Positions 42,166-51,572 of a stretch of 64,000 bases of DNA are shown piece after piece. How positions within the stretch are numbered: the stretch's first letter is position 1; each line of letters begins with the position of its first letter. The DNA is from Citrifermentans bremense R1 (GTDB lineage: Bacteria > Desulfobacterota > Desulfuromonadia > Geobacterales > Geobacteraceae): contig NZ_AUGE01000014.1 in NCBI RefSeq assembly GCF_000426865.1, positions 1-64,000 of the forward strand. The letters run 5' to 3'. Below the pieces are notes generated by a model. That model was not told the origin of the DNA. It searched no databases and worked only from the letters and a program-made list of their open reading frames with translations. The translations under genes were made by a program, and so were the position numbers.

Positions 42166-43025
42166 CCCAACCCCTTATCTATGTCCCTGTGTGTAATCTT
42201 GATGTTCACGTTTCTCTGGCGGAAGTAGCTGTAAAGCTCCTCCGCGATGGCGACCGAGCGGTGCCTGCCGCCGGTGCAGCCGATGGAGACCGAGAGGTAC
42301 GACTTCCCCTCCCTGCGGTAACTGGGGAGCAGGAGTTCCAGCATGTCCCTGAAGTGCTCCAAAAAGACCACCGTCTCCTTGTGCCCCATGACGTACTCCC
42401 GCACTCCCTGGTCCAGCCCCGAGAAAGGGCGCAGCGTGGCCACGAAGTAGGGGTTCGGGAGAAAGCGGACGTCCATGACCAGGTCGCTCTCCAGCGGCAG
42501 GCCGTAGCGGAAGCCGAAGGACTGCAGGTTCACCTGCATCTCCAGCACCCCCTCCCCCCCCTTTACCAGCCCGATCACCAGCTCTTTCAGGCGGTGCACG
42601 TTCATCTCCGAGGTGTCGATGATCGCCGTGGCGATGCGCCTTAGGCCCGCGAGCTGGTCGCGCTCGAAGCGGATACCCTCGGGAACCGTCGCCCCCTCAA
42701 GCGCCGGGTGCCGGCGCCGGGTCTCGGAGAAGCGGCGGATCAGCACCTCGTCGGTGGCGTCGAAGTAGAAGATCTTGACGCTGTGCCCGGCGGAGGCGAT
42801 GGCCTGGAAGACCTCGTCGTACCCCTTGATGAAGTCGCGGGAGCGGATGTCCATCACGAGGGCTACGTCTTTTATGTCCTCGCGTGAGTGCTCTACCAGT
42901 TCGATGAAGGTGGTAACGAGGGAGACCGGGAGGTTGTCCAGGCAGAAGAACCCCTCGTCCTCCAAGGCGCGCACGGCGGTGGATTTTCCCGAGCCCGAGA
43001 GCCCGGTTATGATGACGATGCGCAT
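42162..43025 (-). CDS. rapZ: RapZ-family nucleotide-binding protein
   Basis: 287 residues with Walker A GLSGSGKST at residues 7-15, AVRALEDEGFFCLDNLPVSL and the C-terminal RapZ domain (VSIGCTGGRHRSVAIAEEL). In enterobacteria RapZ is an adaptor that presents the GlmZ small RNA to RNase E and binds glucosamine 6-phosphate; in Firmicutes the homologue YvcJ binds UDP-GlcNAc. Which applies here is unknown. One base separates it from hprK. Confidence 0.93.
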   Translation of the reverse strand: MRIVIITGLSGSGKSTAVRALEDEGFFCLDNLPVSLVTTFIELVEHSREDIKDVALVMDIRSRDFIKGYDEVFQAIASAGHSVKIFYFDATDEVLIRRFSETRRRHPALEGATVPEGIRFERDQLAGLRRIATAIIDTSEMNVHRLKELVIGLVKGGEGVLEMQVNLQSFGFRYGLPLESDLVMDVRFLPNPYFVATLRPFSGLDQGVREYVMGHKETVVFLEHFRDMLELLLPSYRREGKSYLSVSIGCTGGRHRSVAIAEELYSYFRQRNVNIKITHRDIDKGLG

Positions 43026-43026
43026 G

Positions 43027-43977
43027 CTATTCCACCTCGTTGCCCAGCGGCCGGAATTCCAGGCGGGCCAGGAGCTTTTCGTGGAATTCCCGCGCGGAGT
43101 GGTACCCCATCCCCTTCAGGAGGAAGTTCCTGGCGGCCACCTCGATGATGGAGGTGAGGTTCCTGCCCGGGCGTACCGGGATCTTCAGATGCGGCAGGTC
43201 CACGCCCAGGATGGTCTTCATCGGCTCGTCGATCCCCAGGCGCTCGTACTCCTGGCTTGCGTCCCACTCCATGAGCTCCAGGACCATGTCTATGATCTTC
43301 TTTTCCCGGATGGAGGAGACCCCGTAGAGGTCCTTGACGTTGATGATCCCTAAGCCCCTGATCTCCATGTGGTACTGGATCGACTCTCCCGCCTGCCCGA
43401 CCAGGGCCGCGGGCATCTTCTTCTTGATGTGGATCACGTCGTCGGCAACCAGCCGGTGTCCGCGGATCACCAGGTCGAGGGCGCACTCGCTCTTGCCTAT
43501 GCCGCTCTTGCCTAAAAGCAGCACCCCCACGCCCAGGACGTCTACCAGCACGCCGTGGATGTGGGTCGAGGGGAGCAGGCTCTCCTCCAGGAACTTGGTG
43601 ATGAGGGAGATGAAGGTGGAGGACTGGTGGTGCGTGCCCAGAAGCGGGATTCCGGCATCATGGGCGCTCTTCTTAAGGAATTCGGGGGGATCGAGCCCCT
43701 TGGTGACGATGAAGCAGGCGATGGGGTAGCTGCAAAGCTTCTCGATGTGCCGGCTCCCCACTTCCTCGGGGATCTGGCTCAGGTAGGAGATCTCGGTGTT
43801 GCCCAGTACCTGGACCCGGTCCGGGTGCAGGTGCTCCGTGTACCCGGTGAGCGCGAGCCCCGGTTTCTGGATGCGGGAACTGTAGAGACGGTTGGCCAGT
43901 CCCGCTTCGCCGCCGAGCAGCTGCAGGTCCAGGCCGTAGGCCTTGTCTTCCAGAAGATCCTTGATGCTGAGGCTCAT
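43027..43977 (-). CDS. hprK: HPr kinase/phosphorylase
   Basis: 316 residues from the ATG at 43977 (MSLSIKDLLEDKAYGLDLQL). Phosphorylates HPr at Ser46 and reverses it. Walker A is GKSGIGKSE (156-164), preceded by His141 in HGVLVDVLGVGVLLL and followed by HRLVADDVIHI. Signature GRNLTSIIEVAARN near the C-terminus. A longer frame from a TTG at 44025 would run through the terminator hairpin at 44015-44032, so it is rejected. The start lacks a strong ribosome-binding site. Confidence 0.92.
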   Translation of the reverse strand: MSLSIKDLLEDKAYGLDLQLLGGEAGLANRLYSSRIQKPGLALTGYTEHLHPDRVQVLGNTEISYLSQIPEEVGSRHIEKLCSYPIACFIVTKGLDPPEFLKKSAHDAGIPLLGTHHQSSTFISLITKFLEESLLPSTHIHGVLVDVLGVGVLLLGKSGIGKSECALDLVIRGHRLVADDVIHIKKKMPAALVGQAGESIQYHMEIRGLGIINVKDLYGVSSIREKKIIDMVLELMEWDASQEYERLGIDEPMKTILGVDLPHLKIPVRPGRNLTSIIEVAARNFLLKGMGYHSAREFHEKLLARLEFRPLGNEVE

Positions 43978-44014
43978 GCTTGTCAATTGCGTCGACCTTT
44001 CCCCCGTGCAAGCG

Positions 44015-44032
44015 AAAAGCCCCAAAAGGGGC
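44015..44032 (-). terminator. Intrinsic terminator between hpf and hprK
   Basis: Minus strand GCCCC-TTTT-GGGGC followed by TTTTCG. A strong GGGAGGCGCC/GGCGCCTCCC hairpin lies upstream at 44043-44067, and GGGAGCT-AAA-AGCTCCC at 44080-44096 has its T-run on the plus strand. This cluster of stems may reduce read-through from rpoN-hpf into the PTS genes. Confidence 0.65.
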
Positions 44033-44127
44033 CATAGATGGTGGGAGGCGCCACGGGGGGCGCCTCCCTATCCTTTACCGGGAGCTAAAAGCTCCCTTTT
44101 TCAGCATGGCTGCCGGTGTGCCGCCGA

Positions 44128-44676
44128 TCAGGCGATCTCCGGGGAGATCAGGCCGTAGTTGCCGTCTTTCCTGCGGTACACCACGTTGATCTTCTCGGTG
44201 GAGGACTCGGTGTAGACCAGGAAATCCTTGTGCAAAAGTTCCATCTGCATCACGGCTTCCTCGACGGACATGGGCTTCATGGAGAAGCTCTTGGTCTTGA
44301 TGATGACCGGGGCCTGTGCCCCCTCTTCGATGCTCTGAGCCTCGACGATGCTCTTTTGCACCTGGCGCTCGCGGGCGTCGGGGGCGGGCTTGTGGGCCTT
44401 GATGCGCTCCTTGAAGCGGCGCAGCTGGCGCTCGATCTTGTCCGAGACGGCGTCGATGGAGGCGTACATGTCGTTGGTTTCTTCTGCGGCCTTGATGGTG
44501 ATCCCCTTGGCGGTGATGGTTACCTCGGCCATGTGACGGATCTTCTCAACGGTCAAAAATACCTGGACGACGATCGGCTCGTCTATATATTTCTTAACCC
44601 GCTCCAGTTTCTCTTCTGCGTAGCTCTTGAGAGCGTCGCTCGGCTCCATGTGTCTGAACGTCACGGTTGTTTGCAT
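44128..44676 (-). CDS. hpf: Long-form ribosome hibernation promoting factor
   Basis: 182 residues. N-terminal HPF/YfiA domain (MQTTVTFRHMEPSDALKSYA, EEKLERVKKYI, AEVTITAKGITIKA) that binds the 30S decoding site. The long C-terminal domain (KTKSFSMKPMSVEEAVMQME, STEKINVVYRRKDGNYGLI) dimerises ribosomes into 100S particles. GGGAGG lies upstream of the ATG. The rpoN-hpf order is a conserved proteobacterial pairing. Confidence 0.95.
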   Translation of the reverse strand: MQTTVTFRHMEPSDALKSYAEEKLERVKKYIDEPIVVQVFLTVEKIRHMAEVTITAKGITIKAAEETNDMYASIDAVSDKIERQLRRFKERIKAHKPAPDARERQVQKSIVEAQSIEEGAQAPVIIKTKSFSMKPMSVEEAVMQMELLHKDFLVYTESSTEKINVVYRRKDGNYGLISPEIA

Positions 44677-44741
44677 AATAAGTACCTCCCTTTATTGTCA
44701 ATACACGCGGCTCACGCGCCGGCCGACGGCGGCGCCCGCGT

Positions 44742-46289
44742 TTAGAAATGCTTCTTGCGCTCCGAAGACGAGCCGATCCTAAGCATCTCGCGATACTTGG
44801 TAACGGTGCGGCGGGCGATGACGATGTTGTGGTCCGAGAGGAGTTCCGCCAGGCGCTGGTCGCTGTAGGGGCGCTTTGAGTCCTCGTTGTCCACCAGTTC
44901 CTTGATCTTGCTCTTCACGCTCTCGGAGGCGATGAAGTCCCCCTCCCCGGTCGAGATGCCGGAGTTGAAGAAGTACTTCAGCTCGAAGAGCCCCTGCGGG
45001 GTCTGCATGTACTTGTTGGTGGTGACGCGGCTGATGGTGGACTCGTGCATGCCGATGTCCTCGGCGATGTCTCTGAGGACCAGCGGGCGCAGGTGCTCGA
45101 TGCCGCGGTCCAGAAAGTCGCGCTGGAACTTGACGATGCTCTTGGCCACCTTGAAGATGGTGCGCTGGCGCTGCTGGATGCTCTTGATGAGCCACAGGGC
45201 GGAGCGCATCTTCTCGCCGATGTAATCCTCGGCCACCTTGTCCACCGGCCGGCTGCTCTTGGCGTCGGGGGCGTAGATGGGGTTGATCCTCAAGTTGGGC
45301 ATCCCCTCGTCGTTCAGCATCACCACATACTCTTCACCCACCTTGTGCACGAAGATGTCGGCCGAGATGTACTGCACGTCGTCGCTGCCAAAGACCCGCC
45401 CCGGCTTCGGATCGAGTTCCGCGATGATCCTCGTGGCGGCGAGGATGTCGTTCACCTCCACCCCCAGCACTTTGGCGGCCTGCTTGTACTTGTGGCTCTC
45501 CAGGTCCTTCAGGTGGTCGCGCAACAGCGACTCCACGAGGCTCCCCCCCATGCCGAGGCTGCCGACCTGGATCAGGAGGCACTCGCGCAGGTCGCGGGCT
45601 CCGACGCCGACCGGGTCGAACTCGTGGATCCGCTTCAACACCGAATCGACCAGCGGCACCAGCACGGTAGCGGAGAAACCGCCCGCAGCATCGGCGATCT
45701 CTTCCTCGCAGGCGTCGGCGCAAAGCCCCGACCACTCGAGCATCTCCTCCTGGAACGGGGCTACCTGCACGCAGGCGGAAGCGACGTCCTCGAGGGAGGC
45801 GCGGAGGTAGCCGTCCTCGTCGATGTTGCCGATGATCTCGGCTCCTACCGCCATCTCGCGCTCGGTGAGGCGGGTTAAGCTCAGCTGCCACATCAGGTGG
45901 TCGAACAGGGTGGATTTCTTGGTGAGGAGGTTCTCGAAGGAGGGACGGTCCTCGTCGTCGTAGTACTGCTCGCCGGAGCTGTAGTTGTAGCCGTCTATGT
46001 AGGAATCCCAGTCCGCTTCGCGCGTCTCTTCGCCGGCCCGCACTTCCTGGAAATCGCTCGCTGCGGCCTCCGGCTCGGCTTCCTTCTCGCGCAACTCGAT
46101 CTGCTCGGGTTCCCGGATCTCCTCCTGCTCGATCGCCTCGTCGAGTATGGGGTTTTCCTCCAGCTCCTGACGTACTACGTCCTGCAACTCCAGCCGGGAA
46201 AGCTGGAGGAGCTTGATGGCCTGCTGCAACTGGGGCGTCATCACCAGTTGCTGACTCATTTTCATCTGCTGGCGCATCTCTATTGCCAT
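44742..46289 (-). CDS. rpoN: RNA polymerase sigma-54 factor
   Basis: 515 residues with the three sigma-54 regions: N-terminal Gln/Leu-rich MRQQMKMSQQLVMTPQLQQA for activator contact, an acidic middle (46-105), the core-binding and DNA-binding parts (MHESTISRVTTNKYMQTPQG as HTH), and the RpoN box ARRTVTKYRE (492-501) that reads the -24 element. Length is slightly above the 477 of E. coli. It probably has its own promoter in the 266-base gap after lptB. A good sigma-54 site is visible in front of lpxC. Confidence 0.97.
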   Translation of the reverse strand: MAIEMRQQMKMSQQLVMTPQLQQAIKLLQLSRLELQDVVRQELEENPILDEAIEQEEIREPEQIELREKEAEPEAAASDFQEVRAGEETREADWDSYIDGYNYSSGEQYYDDEDRPSFENLLTKKSTLFDHLMWQLSLTRLTEREMAVGAEIIGNIDEDGYLRASLEDVASACVQVAPFQEEMLEWSGLCADACEEEIADAAGGFSATVLVPLVDSVLKRIHEFDPVGVGARDLRECLLIQVGSLGMGGSLVESLLRDHLKDLESHKYKQAAKVLGVEVNDILAATRIIAELDPKPGRVFGSDDVQYISADIFVHKVGEEYVVMLNDEGMPNLRINPIYAPDAKSSRPVDKVAEDYIGEKMRSALWLIKSIQQRQRTIFKVAKSIVKFQRDFLDRGIEHLRPLVLRDIAEDIGMHESTISRVTTNKYMQTPQGLFELKYFFNSGISTGEGDFIASESVKSKIKELVDNEDSKRPYSDQRLAELLSDHNIVIARRTVTKYREMLRIGSSSERKKHF

Positions 46290-46463
46290 AAGTCCTCGCT
46301 GAATCCGTGTACTGCTACGACAGTTCCTTTCTAAGCGGATAAAGTTCTACGTGCTGATTATGCGTTGTTAGTCGCCGGTTTAACAGTTACAAGCTGCCCG
46401 TTCTACGTTTGCTGTCCTTTATTCGGCTGCCGTCTGCCTCAGCTATGACTTGCGCCTATGCTC

Positions 46464-46491
46464 ATTATAACCGCGGAAAGGCATTTGGAAA
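46464..46491 (-). promoter_or_regulatory. Possible sigma-70 promoter for rpoN-hpf
   Basis: Minus strand TTTCCA (46486-46491), a 16-base spacer and a perfect TATAAT (46464-46469). It would give a leader of about 168 bases before rpoN, unusually long. The rest of the 266-base gap shows no gene. Confidence 0.6.
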
Positions 46492-46555
46492 ACCGGGAAA
46501 GCATTATTTTTTTAAAACGAAGGAATTGAAAACAGAACAAAGAACGTCGCCGCCG

Positions 46556-47273
<718 letters not shown>

Positions 47274-47293
<20 letters not shown>

Positions 47294-47762
47294 TTTTCCC
47301 TCCGGGGTGAATGACCGCTTCCACCCGCTCCTTCGGGCCGCCGGTTACAATGCTTCTCTGCTCGTTGATGAAGTAGGTGATCACCTTCCCGGTCACCACG
47401 TCATCCCCTACCACGACCCTGGGGTTGCCGTCCAACAAAATCACCCCCCGCTTCGGGTCGTAGACCGCGTGCCCCCCGGTAGCCTGCCGAATCCCCTGCA
47501 GAATCCTGACGTTGCCGAATGCCTCCACCTTGGAGAGCTCGTTGCCGTCGCCGGCGGAACTCACCACCAGCCGGTCCGTGTACAGGGTCAGCTCGCCCTG
47601 GTGGGCAACCACCTTCCCCTCGAAGGTCGCCGTCTTCTTCTCGTTATCGGCAGTTAAGTTGTCGGACTTAACCTTCAGGGGCTCATTTCCGCTTATCGGC
47701 GCGGCAATAGCCCCAGAAACGAGCAGCAGCAACAGTATTAACTGGCAAAAGACGCTCCGCAT
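47274..47762 (-). CDS. lptA: Periplasmic LPS bridge protein
   Basis: 162 residues with a signal peptide (CQLILLLLLVSGAIA|AP) and an OstA/LptA beta-jellyroll domain: PLKVKSDNLTADNEKKTATF, HQGELTLYTDRLVV and AVYDPKRGVILLDGNPRVVV. It forms the LPS-carrying bridge to the outer membrane. The ATG at 47762 overlaps the lptC stop as TGATG with GGAGG seven bases before; a GTG one codon earlier is the alternative. Confidence 0.92.
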
Positions 47763-48337
47763 CACCTGGCCTCCTGCTGCCGAAATACGGCGCTCACGTC
47801 CTTTTTCAACTTGAACCTCCGTGTCTGCGTCTGAAACTCCATCCCTACCCCTTCCAGCTCGTTCCCCCCGTCGCTGAAGCGGACCCTTTCCTCGCTCACC
47901 AGCAGGGAGCGAGACGCCAAGTAGCTCAGGTTGGAGGCGGAGAACCGAAGCCCCTTGCTGCTCACCCCTGTTACGTTGCCGGACAGGACCACGTCCCGGG
48001 TCCCGTTATGGTACAGCGCACGGTCCGCAGTGATCACCAGGTCTCCGAACTTCGCTGCACCTGCCACCGTAAGCCGTACCGTCGCCAGGGAGGTCAGGTC
48101 CTTTTTCTTGTTGTACTCGGCTTTCTCGGCCGCAAGGTCCCACCGCTTCACCCCCTGTTTGGTTTCCGTGTAGTGGAACTTCTGCAACGAGATGTCCACC
48201 TGCAGCGGAAGCTTCCTTACCGGCAGCTTCGGCACCATACCGTGATCCATTCGCAACAGAATTGTTCCTACCACCAAAAGGGATGCTACGATGGCCACCA
48301 GACCGAGAAATCGCTTGATATTATTGAAGTTATTCAT
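47762..48337 (-). CDS. lptC: LPS export protein, inner-membrane anchor
   Basis: 191 residues from the ATG at 48337. One N-terminal membrane helix (LGLVAIVASLLVVGTILL) then an LptC beta-jellyroll (LQKFHYTETKQGVKRWDLAA, KAEYNKKKDLTSLATVRLTV, HNGTRDVVLSGNVTG). It passes LPS from LptB2FG to LptA. Sequence identity among LptC proteins is low, and the call rests on pattern plus the lptC-lptA-lptB order. The promoter upstream leaves an unusually short leader. The first gene of its operon. Confidence 0.88.
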   Translation of the reverse strand: MNNFNNIKRFLGLVAIVASLLVVGTILLRMDHGMVPKLPVRKLPLQVDISLQKFHYTETKQGVKRWDLAAEKAEYNKKKDLTSLATVRLTVAGAAKFGDLVITADRALYHNGTRDVVLSGNVTGVSSKGLRFSASNLSYLASRSLLVSEERVRFSDGGNELEGVGMEFQTQTRRFKLKKDVSAVFRQQEAR

Positions 48338-48350
48338 AATTCCGCTGCAA

Positions 48351-48379
48351 AGTATAGCATCATAAAATTTCACTGTAAA
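48351..48379 (-). promoter_or_regulatory. Sigma-70 promoter for lptCAB with adjoining palindrome
   Basis: Minus strand TTTACA (48374-48379), a 17-base spacer and TATACT (48351-48356). Only 13 bases separate the -10 box from the lptC ATG. A 12-bp palindrome GCCAATTTTGGC (48380-48391) lies against the -35 box and could be an operator. Confidence 0.75.
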
Positions 48380-48450
48380 GCCAATTTTGGCCAAACCGTT
48401 ACTTTTGGCACAAAGTTTGAAAAAGGATGCAAAACAGTGGTTGCAGCCGG

Positions 48451-49380
48451 TCAGCAGAGGTTAGCGAGGTACCAGGCGTAGGTGTCACGGAGCCCCTGCA
48501 TGAGCTCGATGCCGTGCCTCCAGCCAAGCTGGTGGATGCGGCTTACGTCGCTGAGTTTTCGGGGAGTGCCGTCCGGTTTGGAGCTGTCGAAGACGATCTC
48601 CCCGGTGAAGCCGACCACCTCCCGGATCTTTTCGGCCAGCTCCCGAATCGTCAGTTCCTGCCCGCTCCCTATGTTCACCGGCTCCCATCCCTCGTAGCGC
48701 TCCATGAGAAAGAGCGACGCCCGCGCCACGTCGTCCACGTGGACGAACTCGCGGTAAGGGGTGCCGCTCCCCCAGACGGTGACGCTCGGGCTGCCGGAGA
48801 CCTTCGCCTCGTGGAACTTCCTCATCAGCGCCGGGAGCACGTGCGACGAGTCGAGGTCGAAGTTGTCGTTGGGGCCGTAGAGGTTCGTCGGCATGGCGCT
48901 GATGAAGCGGGTGCCGTACTGGCGGTTGTAGGACTGGCACAGCTTGATTCCCGCTATCTTGGCGATGGCGTAAGGCTCGTTGGTCGGCTCCAGCGGACCG
49001 GTCAGAAGCGCCTCCTCCCGAATCGGCTGCGGCGCGAGCCTCGGATAGATGCAGGTGGAGCCCAAAAGCAAAAGCTTGGCGACCCCGTTCAGGTAGGCGG
49101 AGTGGATCACGTTGTTCTGGATCATCAGATTGTCGTAGATGAAGTCGGCCGGGAAGCTGTTGTTGGCCGCGATCCCGCCCACCTTGGCCGCGGCGAGAAA
49201 AACGTATTCCGGGCGCTCCGCCTGGAACAAGGCCAGCGTATCAGCCTGGTTGCGCAGGTCGAGCTCGCGGCTTTCGCGCAGCAACAGGTTTCCGTAGCCA
49301 AGGCGAGCGAGTTCCCGCACCAGAGCGGAGCCGACCAGGCCGCGGTGGCCGGCGACGTAGATTTTCGCGTCTTTATCCAT
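48451..49380 (-). CDS. fcl: GDP-L-fucose synthase
   Basis: 309 residues from the ATG at 49380; an in-frame longer frame into hldE is rejected. Epimerase-reductase converting GDP-4-keto-6-deoxymannose to GDP-L-fucose. NADP motif [40 protein letters not shown] (typical of Fcl/WcaG), GSTCIYP and the catalytic Tyr/Lys in [11 protein letters not shown]. No gmd gene (GDP-mannose dehydratase) that would feed it is in the window. A related GDP-6-deoxytalose or GDP-colitose enzyme is a less likely alternative. Confidence 0.9.
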   Translation of the reverse strand: MDKDAKIYVAGHRGLVGSALVRELARLGYGNLLLRESRELDLRNQADTLALFQAERPEYVFLAAAKVGGIAANNSFPADFIYDNLMIQNNVIHSAYLNGVAKLLLLGSTCIYPRLAPQPIREEALLTGPLEPTNEPYAIAKIAGIKLCQSYNRQYGTRFISAMPTNLYGPNDNFDLDSSHVLPALMRKFHEAKVSGSPSVTVWGSGTPYREFVHVDDVARASLFLMERYEGWEPVNIGSGQELTIRELAEKIREVVGFTGEIVFDSSKPDGTPRKLSDVSRIHQLGWRHGIELMQGLRDTYAWYLANLC

Positions 49381-49405
49381 CGCTTCTATCCCCCTCCCCC
49401 CACTC

Positions 49406-50869
49406 TCAATACGAGGAAAGGATCTTCTCGATGATGCGGCTCGTGGACCTGCCGTCGACAAACTGGATCAGCTCCACGCGTCCCCCGCGGGCCTCCACCA
49501 CCTCGCGCCCGACCACCCCTTCGATGCTGTAGTCGCCGCCTTTCACCAGGATGTCCGGCGCAAGCGTCTCGATTACCTTCAAGGGGGTGTCCTCGTCGAA
49601 GAGCACCACGTAGTCGATGCAGTCCAGCGCCGCCAGGATGTGGGCCCGCTCCGTCTCCTCGATGAGGGGGCGCTTCTCCCCCTTGAGGCGGCGGACCGAG
49701 GCGTCGGTATTTAGCCCCACCACCAGGATGTCCCCGAGCCCTCTCGCCTTTTGCAGGTACTTCACGTGCCCGACATGCAAAAGGTCGAAACAGCCGTTGG
49801 TAAAGACCACCTTCTTGCCGCGCGAGTGTTCGCGGGCTATGGCGTGCGCCAGGACGTCCAGGTTCTTGATCTTGGAGTCGCTGTCCTTAGCACCGTGCCC
49901 CACCTCCGCGACGATCTCCTGCGGGGCGACCGTCGAGGTACCGAGTTTGCCGACCGCGATCCCAGCCGCCACGTTGGCGATCCAGGCGGCGTCCGCCATG
50001 GCGAGGCCGCAGGCAAGCCCCAGCGAAAGGACCGAGATCACCGTGTCCCCGGCGCCGGTCACGTCGAACACCTCGCGGGCCACGGTCGGGATATGAACCG
50101 CCCCCCCGGCCGCCGGGAAGAGCGACATCCCGGCCTCGCTGCGCGTGATGAGAAGCGCGTCCAGCTCCAGGCAGGACAAAAGCCCGCTCGCTGCGCACTG
50201 CAGCGACTCCTGGTCCGTGATGGCTACCCCCGAGGCGATTTCCGCCTCCTTGCGGTTCGGGGTCAGTATGGTGGCGCCGCGGTACTTGCCGTAGTCGTTT
50301 CCCTTGGGGTCGACCACCACCGGGATCCCCAGTTCCCTGCCGCTGCGGCAGACCGCCGAAAGGACCGCCGGGGTCAGGACACCTTTCAGGTAATCCGAGA
50401 CCACGATCACGTCGAAGTCGCCGCTTCGGGCGGCCAGGTAGTCGATAATCCCCTGTTCGCTGGCGGCTGCTATGGACGACTTCGTCTCCCGGTCTATCCT
50501 GACGATCTGCTGGTTCGCCGCGAGCACGCGCGTCTTCTTGCTGGTCCTTCTCTCGCCTTCCTCGAAGAGCCCTTCCAGTCCCGCCCCTTTCTCCTCCAGG
50601 GCGCGGCGCAGGAGCGCTCCGTTCTCGTCGCTCCCTATCACCGAGCAGACGCTGACCTGGCATCCCAGGGCGGCGAGGTTATTCACCACGTTGCCGGCGC
50701 CGCCGAGACGGAGGTCTTCTCTGGCCACCTCCACCACCTGCACCGGGGCCTCCGGCGAGATCCGTTCCGCCCGTCCCCAGAGGTACTCGTCCAGCATCAG
50801 GTCGCCGACAACCAGGGCCCGGATCGAAGCGGCCCGCTCGAAAAAGGATTCTACTTCCCTACGTTCCAC
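49406..50869 (-). CDS. hldE: Bifunctional heptose 7-phosphate kinase / heptose 1-phosphate adenyltransferase
   Basis: 487 residues from a GTG with GGAGG four bases upstream. The PfkB-type kinase (1-320) has [34 protein letters not shown] and DVTGAGDTV. The C-terminal nucleotidyltransferase (340-487) has [20 protein letters not shown] and [11 protein letters not shown]. Provides ADP-heptose precursors for the LPS inner core. gmhA, gmhB and hldD are not present here. The start codon is four bases from a short repeat that bounds the inverted-repeat cassette upstream. Confidence 0.95.
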   Translation of the reverse strand: MERREVESFFERAASIRALVVGDLMLDEYLWGRAERISPEAPVQVVEVAREDLRLGGAGNVVNNLAALGCQVSVCSVIGSDENGALLRRALEEKGAGLEGLFEEGERRTSKKTRVLAANQQIVRIDRETKSSIAAASEQGIIDYLAARSGDFDVIVVSDYLKGVLTPAVLSAVCRSGRELGIPVVVDPKGNDYGKYRGATILTPNRKEAEIASGVAITDQESLQCAASGLLSCLELDALLITRSEAGMSLFPAAGGAVHIPTVAREVFDVTGAGDTVISVLSLGLACGLAMADAAWIANVAAGIAVGKLGTSTVAPQEIVAEVGHGAKDSDSKIKNLDVLAHAIAREHSRGKKVVFTNGCFDLLHVGHVKYLQKARGLGDILVVGLNTDASVRRLKGEKRPLIEETERAHILAALDCIDYVVLFDEDTPLKVIETLAPDILVKGGDYSIEGVVGREVVEARGGRVELIQFVDGRSTSRIIEKILSSY

Positions 50870-50884
50870 AAAACCTCCAGAAAC

Positions 50885-51049
50885 CCGTTCAAGGTTCAAT
50901 GTTCAATGTTCGACAGACAGGTAAGGCTAAAGGTCATATCTGTCTTACTATCTGACTTTGTCCTGAAAACCGCTCAAGGTTCAACTTCAATGTTTGACGA
51001 ATGACTTAGGCTAAAAGCCATTGTGTGCCCTTACGATCCGACTTCGTCC
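50885..51049 (-). repeat. Tandem 80-bp direct repeats beyond the four-helix-bundle gene
   Basis: Two imperfect copies (50885-50963 and 50970-51049) begin CCG(T/C)TCAAGGTTCAA and end in CTGACTTTGTCC or CCGACTTCGTCC, about three quarters identical by eye. A third, weaker copy continues from 51055 into the last codons of the four-helix gene (TTATGCCTTACGTTCCGATG against CCTTACGATCCGAC), so the unit may derive from the gene's 3' end. Confidence 0.65.
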
Positions 51050-51069
51050 GCAACTTAGGTTACAGAGGG

Positions 51070-51435
51070 TTATGCCTTACGTTCCGATGCCTTCAGGAAC
51101 CTTATGAACCCGTTTAAGATGTTGCTGATCTTGTTACAACGCGCGATTACCGCCTCAAAGGCGGCATGATCGAAATATCCGATGTCGAGAGCTGCATAGG
51201 TCAGGCTTTTCACCTCGGAGAGGGAACCGCGAGAGACTACAAGGTACTGCACGAACTCCCTGTTGCTGCCTCGGTCGGAACCTTCTGCAATGTTCGACAT
51301 GACCGAAACCGTGGCACGCTGGATCTGGTCTTTAAACCCATAATCCCTGCAATTGTCGAGTAGTTTATATACCTCACTCACCAACAAACGAGCTTCTTTC
51401 CAAGAGTCAACGTCCTCAAAGCGCTCGATTTTCAC
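51070..51435 (-). CDS. Four-helix-bundle (S23-like/bAvd-type) protein
   Basis: 121 residues from a GTG with GGGGGG four bases upstream (MKIERFEDVDSWKEARLLVS). Family marks: VYKLLDNCRDYGFKDQIQRA, SVMSNIAEGSDRGSNREFVQ and YLVVSRGSLSEVKSLTYAAL. This is the TIGR02436 family found in 23S rRNA intervening sequences and related to the Avd protein of diversity-generating retroelements; its role outside rRNA is unknown, though it may bind nucleic acid. No reverse transcriptase or variable-repeat pair is near. It interrupts the LPS operon and sits inside the inverted-repeat cassette. Confidence 0.9.
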   Translation of the reverse strand: MKIERFEDVDSWKEARLLVSEVYKLLDNCRDYGFKDQIQRATVSVMSNIAEGSDRGSNREFVQYLVVSRGSLSEVKSLTYAALDIGYFDHAAFEAVIARCNKISNILNGFIRFLKASERKA

Positions 51436-51572
51436 GTCACCCCCCCGGAACAATAAAAGCACACAGAAGCTGAACGTAGAACATTGGAACAGGTTTGCTT
51501 CAGATTCTCCCGTCACGCATCATGCGACAATATAAAGGAGGAACAATCTGAACGTTGAACCTTGAACGGGTT

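Larger units (their letters stand above)
50882..51572. repeat. 691-bp inverted-repeat cassette holding a four-helix-bundle gene
   Basis: The ends are 18-bp perfect inverted repeats: AACCCGTTCAAGGTTCAA (50882-50899) and its complement (51555-51572), with imperfect extensions. The left end touches the ribosome-binding site of hldE and the right end touches the stop codon of the DHS-like gene. It is AT-richer than its surroundings. Inside are two direct copies of an 80-bp unit (50885-50963, 50970-51049) and a 121-residue gene. No target-site duplication or transposase is seen. The arrangement recalls intervening sequences of 23S rRNA. Confidence 0.7.

Noticed and set aside
43978-44025. Longer hprK start at a TTG
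   Set aside because: The extra segment runs over an intrinsic terminator hairpin and is absent from HprK proteins; the ATG at 43977 gives the usual N-terminus.
44080-44101. GGGAGCT-AAA-AGCTCCC-TTTTT as a plus-strand terminator
   Set aside because: No plus-strand transcript is expected there; it may matter only as an RNA stem on the minus strand.
51070-51572. Four-helix gene as part of a diversity-generating retroelement
   Set aside because: No reverse transcriptase, template repeat or variable repeat is visible within several kilobases.
50882-51572. The inverted-repeat cassette as a classical insertion sequence or MITE
   Set aside because: No transposase and no clear target-site duplication; both ends abut gene signals, so this cannot be claimed from the sequence.
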